DNA of 7,183 nt from Bacteroidales bacterium (GTDB lineage Bacteria; Bacteroidota; Bacteroidia; Bacteroidales; UBA12077). How positions within the stretch are numbered: position 1 is the first letter of the stretch; each line of letters opens with the position of its first letter. Shown one piece after another: positions 6,589 to 7,183 of this stretch. The position numbers were made by a program, and so were the translations under genes. The notes beneath the pieces were generated by a model, which saw nothing but the letters and a program-made list of their open reading frames with translations, was not told where the DNA came from and searched no databases. The stretch covers positions 1 through 7,183 of the forward strand of contig DAOWML010000117.1 in the NCBI GenBank assembly GCA_030643125.1, given 5' to 3'.

Positions 6589-6682
6589 CCGGATATATTT
6601 ATTTAGGGTTCTACTATTATTTTAGTGAAAATGATAAAATATTAAAATCAGCCCGAAAGAAAGTTATTCCTTATTAATTAAA

Positions 6683-6690
6683 TATCTTTG
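6683..6690 (+). promoter_or_regulatory. -7 promoter box for the aldolase-like gene
   Basis: TATCTTTG followed by C matches TAnnTTTG and lies 22 bp before the ATG at 6713, so the leader would be only about 15-18 nt. No clear -33 TTTG is present. With the hairpin at 6570-6588 it suggests that this gene is a separate transcription unit from the yicC operon. Confidence 0.55.
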
Positions 6691-6712
6691 CGTAAATTAT
6701 TTTAAACAGACT

Positions 6713-7183
6713 ATGAATATTGATAATATAGTATCTCCAACTTTAATTCTGGACAAAAAAAAGTGCCTGAACAATATTCGTTTAATGGCAGAAAAAGCCA
6801 AAAAACACAATTTGATTTTCAGGCCACATTTTAAAACACATCAATCACGAATAATCGGAAAATGGTTTAAACAATTTGGGATAAATAAAATTACAGTATC
6901 CTCATTACGAATGGCAGAGTATTTTGCCAATGACGACTGGAAAGATATTACTGTTGCCTTCCCCGTAAATATTCGTGAAATTGAAACGATTAATTCATTG
7001 GCCGAAGAAATACAATTAAATCTTACGGTTGAAAATATTGAATCCATTGAGTTTTTAAGTAAAGAATTAAAATATGAGGTTGGGTTCTTTATTAAGATTG
7101 ATACCGGATATCACAGAACAGGTGTTTCGTCTGACATTTTTCTTACGATTGATAAAATCCTAAAATTAGCATCAGTATCTGAC
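6713..7183 (+). CDS. PLP-dependent D-threonine aldolase / D-serine dehydratase-like protein, N-terminal part
   Basis: From ATG 6713 the frame stays open for 157 codons to the right edge, so the gene is truncated by the window; full family members are about 360-380 residues. The visible part is the alanine-racemase-like N-terminal barrel of fold-type III PLP enzymes. SPTLILDKKKC (8-18) is the usual opening. RPHFKTHQS (38-46) carries the PLP-binding lysine, Lys41. The strand IKIDTGYHRTGV (127-138) matches the family's IDxGxxRxGV motif. Relatives cleave D-threonine to glycine and acetaldehyde, or deaminate D-serine to pyruvate and ammonia, and some act on other hydroxy-amino acids. The C-terminal metal-binding domain with its His-x-Cys pair, which helps decide between these, is outside the window. 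The short gap after the promoter and the RPHFKTH motif make both start and family secure; the substrate is open. Confidence 0.85.
   Translation, partial: MNIDNIVSPTLILDKKKCLNNIRLMAEKAKKHNLIFRPHFKTHQSRIIGKWFKQFGINKITVSSLRMAEYFANDDWKDITVAFPVNIREIETINSLAEEIQLNLTVENIESIEFLSKELKYEVGFFIKIDTGYHRTGVSSDIFLTIDKILKLASVSD

Noticed and set aside
1..7183. A hidden novel defence, mobile or biosynthetic system
   Set aside because: Every gene belongs to a well-known housekeeping or common metabolic family except the 57-codon edge fragment. There is no integrase, transposase, toxin-antitoxin pair or abrupt change in composition.

Overview
The window looks like ordinary chromosome from an AT-rich member of the Bacteroidota, probably an environmental Bacteroidales/Marinilabiliales-type organism; the rank below phylum is a guess. 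Three signs support the phylum. Several genes are preceded by the TAnnTTTG -7 promoter element typical of this group. No start codon has a convincing Shine-Dalgarno sequence. The block yicC-gmk-nadD is, from general knowledge, a common Bacteroidota gene order.

Layout. Positions 1-173 hold the N-terminal end of a secreted protein on the minus strand. It is divergent from a tryptophanase gene (tnaA, 454-1833), with facing promoters in between and a leader of about 170 nt before tnaA that contains a possible 26-codon ORF. A strong intrinsic terminator (1861-1899) isolates tnaA. A MATE-family efflux gene (2010-3338) follows. Its stop codon lies inside an unusual array of 7-bp repeats (3336-3407) that turns into its own inverted copy. 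A TACCTTTG promoter at 3432-3439 then starts a tight operon: yicC-type endoribonuclease (3472-4347), guanylate kinase gmk (4355-4921), nicotinate-nucleotide adenylyltransferase nadD (4918-5499, 4-bp overlap with gmk) and a CNNM/CBS membrane protein (5527-6564). After a weak hairpin and a TATCTTTG promoter, the right edge contains the first 157 codons of a PLP-dependent D-threonine aldolase/D-serine dehydratase-like gene (6713 to the edge).

Functionally, tnaA would convert tryptophan to indole, pyruvate and ammonia. The yicC operon joins RNA turnover, GMP phosphorylation and NAD synthesis with a probable divalent-cation transporter, all housekeeping roles. The last gene is another amino-acid-cleaving PLP enzyme, but it has its own promoter.

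I see no phage, insertion sequence, CRISPR array, tRNA, rRNA or defence system, and nothing I would call a previously undescribed system. The items most worth a second look are the inverted heptad-repeat array, the tnaA leader ORF that lacks tryptophan, and a tryptophanase whose general sequence reads like tyrosine phenol-lyase while its specificity residues are those of tryptophanase.
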